DNA of 6,838 nucleotides, from positions 1-6,838 of the forward strand of contig URLU01000120.1 of assembly GCA_900548765.1 (NCBI GenBank). Direction: 5' to 3'. The position numbers and the translations under genes are program-made. Positions 5,671 to 6,838 of the stretch are shown piece after piece (position 1 is the first letter of the stretch; every line of letters starts with the position of its first letter). The DNA is from an uncultured Lachnobacterium sp. Lineage in GTDB: Bacteria > Bacillota > Clostridia > Lachnospirales > Lachnospiraceae. A model generated the notes under the pieces. The model saw only the letters and a list, made by a program, of their open reading frames with translations, was not told the DNA's origin and ran no database searches.

Positions 5671-6838
5671 TATATTTCGAGTGTTCTTGTCGGATGTAAA
5701 GAGACTGTCAAGTAATGTAGTAGCCATAGTTATTATTATGGGATTAACAATTATTCCGGCTCTGTATGCCTGGTTTAATATTATGTCAAACTGGGATGTG
5801 TATGGTGAGGCTGCTACATCGCAGATGCATATTGCTGTTTATTCCTGCGATGAGGGTGTCACAATGGGAAGTCTCAGCGTGAATGTGGGTGATACGGTAA
5901 AGTCAGGACTAGAAGCCAATAAGACAATCGGCTGGGTCTTTACTGATACTGAGATGGAAGCTATGCAGGGTGTGTATAATGGTGATTATTATGCGGCTTT
6001 TATTATCCCGGAGGATTTTACCCAGGATATGTTAAGCTTCCTAAACGGAGACCCGGATAAGCATCCGACTATAGCTTATTATGAGAACAGCAAGAAAAAT
6101 GCTATCGCAACAAAGATTACCTCAAAGGTGAAGACAGCAGTTCAGGATCAGGTGAATACATCAATATTAAGTACCCTGACAGAATCAGCATCATCAGCGG
6201 GAGAATTAATTGCAGGAAGTAGTGAAAATATAGCAGATGGTGCGGTTACCAAGCTTGAGGATATTGAGAAAAATCTTGGAACTTATGCAAACCTGTTAAA
6301 TACACTGTCATTGCTGACAAGCTCTGCAGCAGACCTTGTGGATACAAGTCAGGGGATGCTGCCAAGCGTAGAGGGCTTGATAGAAGGAAGCCAGGGAACA
6401 GTTTCGTCAATGCAGCAGTCTGTATTGTCCGGGGCACAGACAACCCAGGCGATAAAGAGCATGATAGACACCAGCCTGACAAATATAAATAACCAGCTTG
6501 CCACTGTTGAGCAGACAATACAGAACTTTACAATAGATACCAGCTTTGCTGATCAGCTCAAGGGGTTTGAACAGCTGAGTAATATAGTTTATGGTACATT
6601 GGATTCACTGGATGCGCTTGGTGTGGATACAAGTGCGGTGCGGACCCAATATGAAGAACTGCAGAATGTCATAAATGGTTTTGAAACAAATACAGATATG
6701 ACAGAGGAGAAGCTTAACACCTTAAAGGAAACTGCAACAGGCTGTATTACAGCAGTCAGAAGTTCAATAACATCATTGCAGTCGAATTTTGATCTTTCTG
6801 TTGCGCCAAGTATTGATAGTAGTGTGTACAATATAGAA
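5663..6838 (+). CDS. YhgE/Pip-family membrane protein, second copy (3' end outside window)
   Basis: The frame is open from ATG 5663 to the last base, giving 392 residues with no stop. The protein repeats the architecture of the first Pip-like protein. A basic start leads to a membrane helix (about 17-39) ending in Ile-Pro-Ala-Leu-Tyr-Ala-Trp-Phe-Asn-Ile and then Asn-Trp-Asp-Val-Tyr. Conserved blocks follow at nearly the same positions: Ile-Gly-Trp 89-91, Tyr-Tyr-Ala-Ala 109-112, Lys-Lys-Asn-Ala 144-147. From about 165 on it is a Ser/Thr/Gln-rich helical ectodomain. This includes a short heptad stretch (Leu225, Met232, Leu239, each preceded two or more times by Gly) that recalls the Leu-x-x-Gly heptads of this family. 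The expected ABC-2-like C-terminal membrane block, roughly 200 residues, lies beyond the window. The ectodomain differs strongly from that of the first copy, so this is an old duplication rather than a recent one. The gene overlaps the small membrane protein gene by 8 bases, implying coupled translation. Confidence 0.92.
   Translation, partial: MINIFRVFLSDVKRLSSNVVAIVIIMGLTIIPALYAWFNIMSNWDVYGEAATSQMHIAVYSCDEGVTMGSLSVNVGDTVKSGLEANKTIGWVFTDTEMEAMQGVYNGDYYAAFIIPEDFTQDMLSFLNGDPDKHPTIAYYENSKKNAIATKITSKVKTAVQDQVNTSILSTLTESASSAGELIAGSSENIADGAVTKLEDIEKNLGTYANLLNTLSLLTSSAADLVDTSQGMLPSVEGLIEGSQGTVSSMQQSVLSGAQTTQAIKSMIDTSLTNINNQLATVEQTIQNFTIDTSFADQLKGFEQLSNIVYGTLDSLDALGVDTSAVRTQYEELQNVINGFETNTDMTEEKLNTLKETATGCITAVRSSITSLQSNFDLSVAPSIDSSVYNIE

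Noticed and set aside
4833..6831. Minus-strand open frames opposite the two Pip-like genes and the small membrane protein
   Set aside because: They are antisense to confident genes. The Ser/Ala/Phe-rich translation opposite 5409-5648 simply mirrors the Ala/Glu/Lys-rich repeat tail.
3049..6838. Locus as a canonical type VII secretion cluster because Pip resembles EsaA/YueB
   Set aside because: No WXG100 protein, EssC-type ATPase, EssB or EsaB is visible, and the proteins match the general YhgE/Pip layout.

Overview
The window is a compact, single-strand stretch of a Firmicutes (Clostridia) chromosome. The AT-leaning codon use (frequent AGA, ATA and AAA), strong GGAGG-type ribosome binding sites and the families present fit Lachnospiraceae best (Roseburia/Agathobacter/Butyrivibrio-like). 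This placement is a judgement from style and gene content, not a database match. All six genes read on the + strand. Each is separated from the next by 16 bases or fewer, or overlaps it, so the whole window looks like the inside of one operon. Neither its promoter nor its terminator is visible, and there is no non-coding stretch long enough to hold another gene.

Region 1 (1-3032) carries the last 55 codons of an unrecognised gene, then a VWA/putative-metallopeptidase (DUF2201-type) protein and a MoxR-like AAA+ ATPase. The latter two form the familiar MoxR-VWA pairing, in which the ATPase and its MIDAS-bearing partner are thought to act as a chaperone that matures or remodels other protein complexes.

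Region 2 (3049-6838) carries two tandem, diverged YhgE/Pip-type membrane proteins. The first is complete (704 aa). The second is cut by the window edge after 392 codons. Between them is a 165-aa two-helix membrane protein whose cytoplasmic tail is built on an 11-residue repeat. YhgE/Pip proteins have one N-terminal membrane helix, a long coiled-coil ectodomain and a C-terminal ABC-2-like membrane block. They are related to the phage-infection protein Pip and to the type VII secretion component EsaA/YueB, but their transport role is not well established.

The most interesting features are the physical linkage of a MoxR-VWA pair to a Pip/small protein/Pip envelope module, the loss of the HEXXH glutamate in the VWA protein's N-terminal domain, and the hendecad tail of the small protein. 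A working model, which is inference only, is that the ATPase-VWA pair acts from the cytoplasm on an envelope complex formed by the two Pip-like proteins and the small membrane protein.
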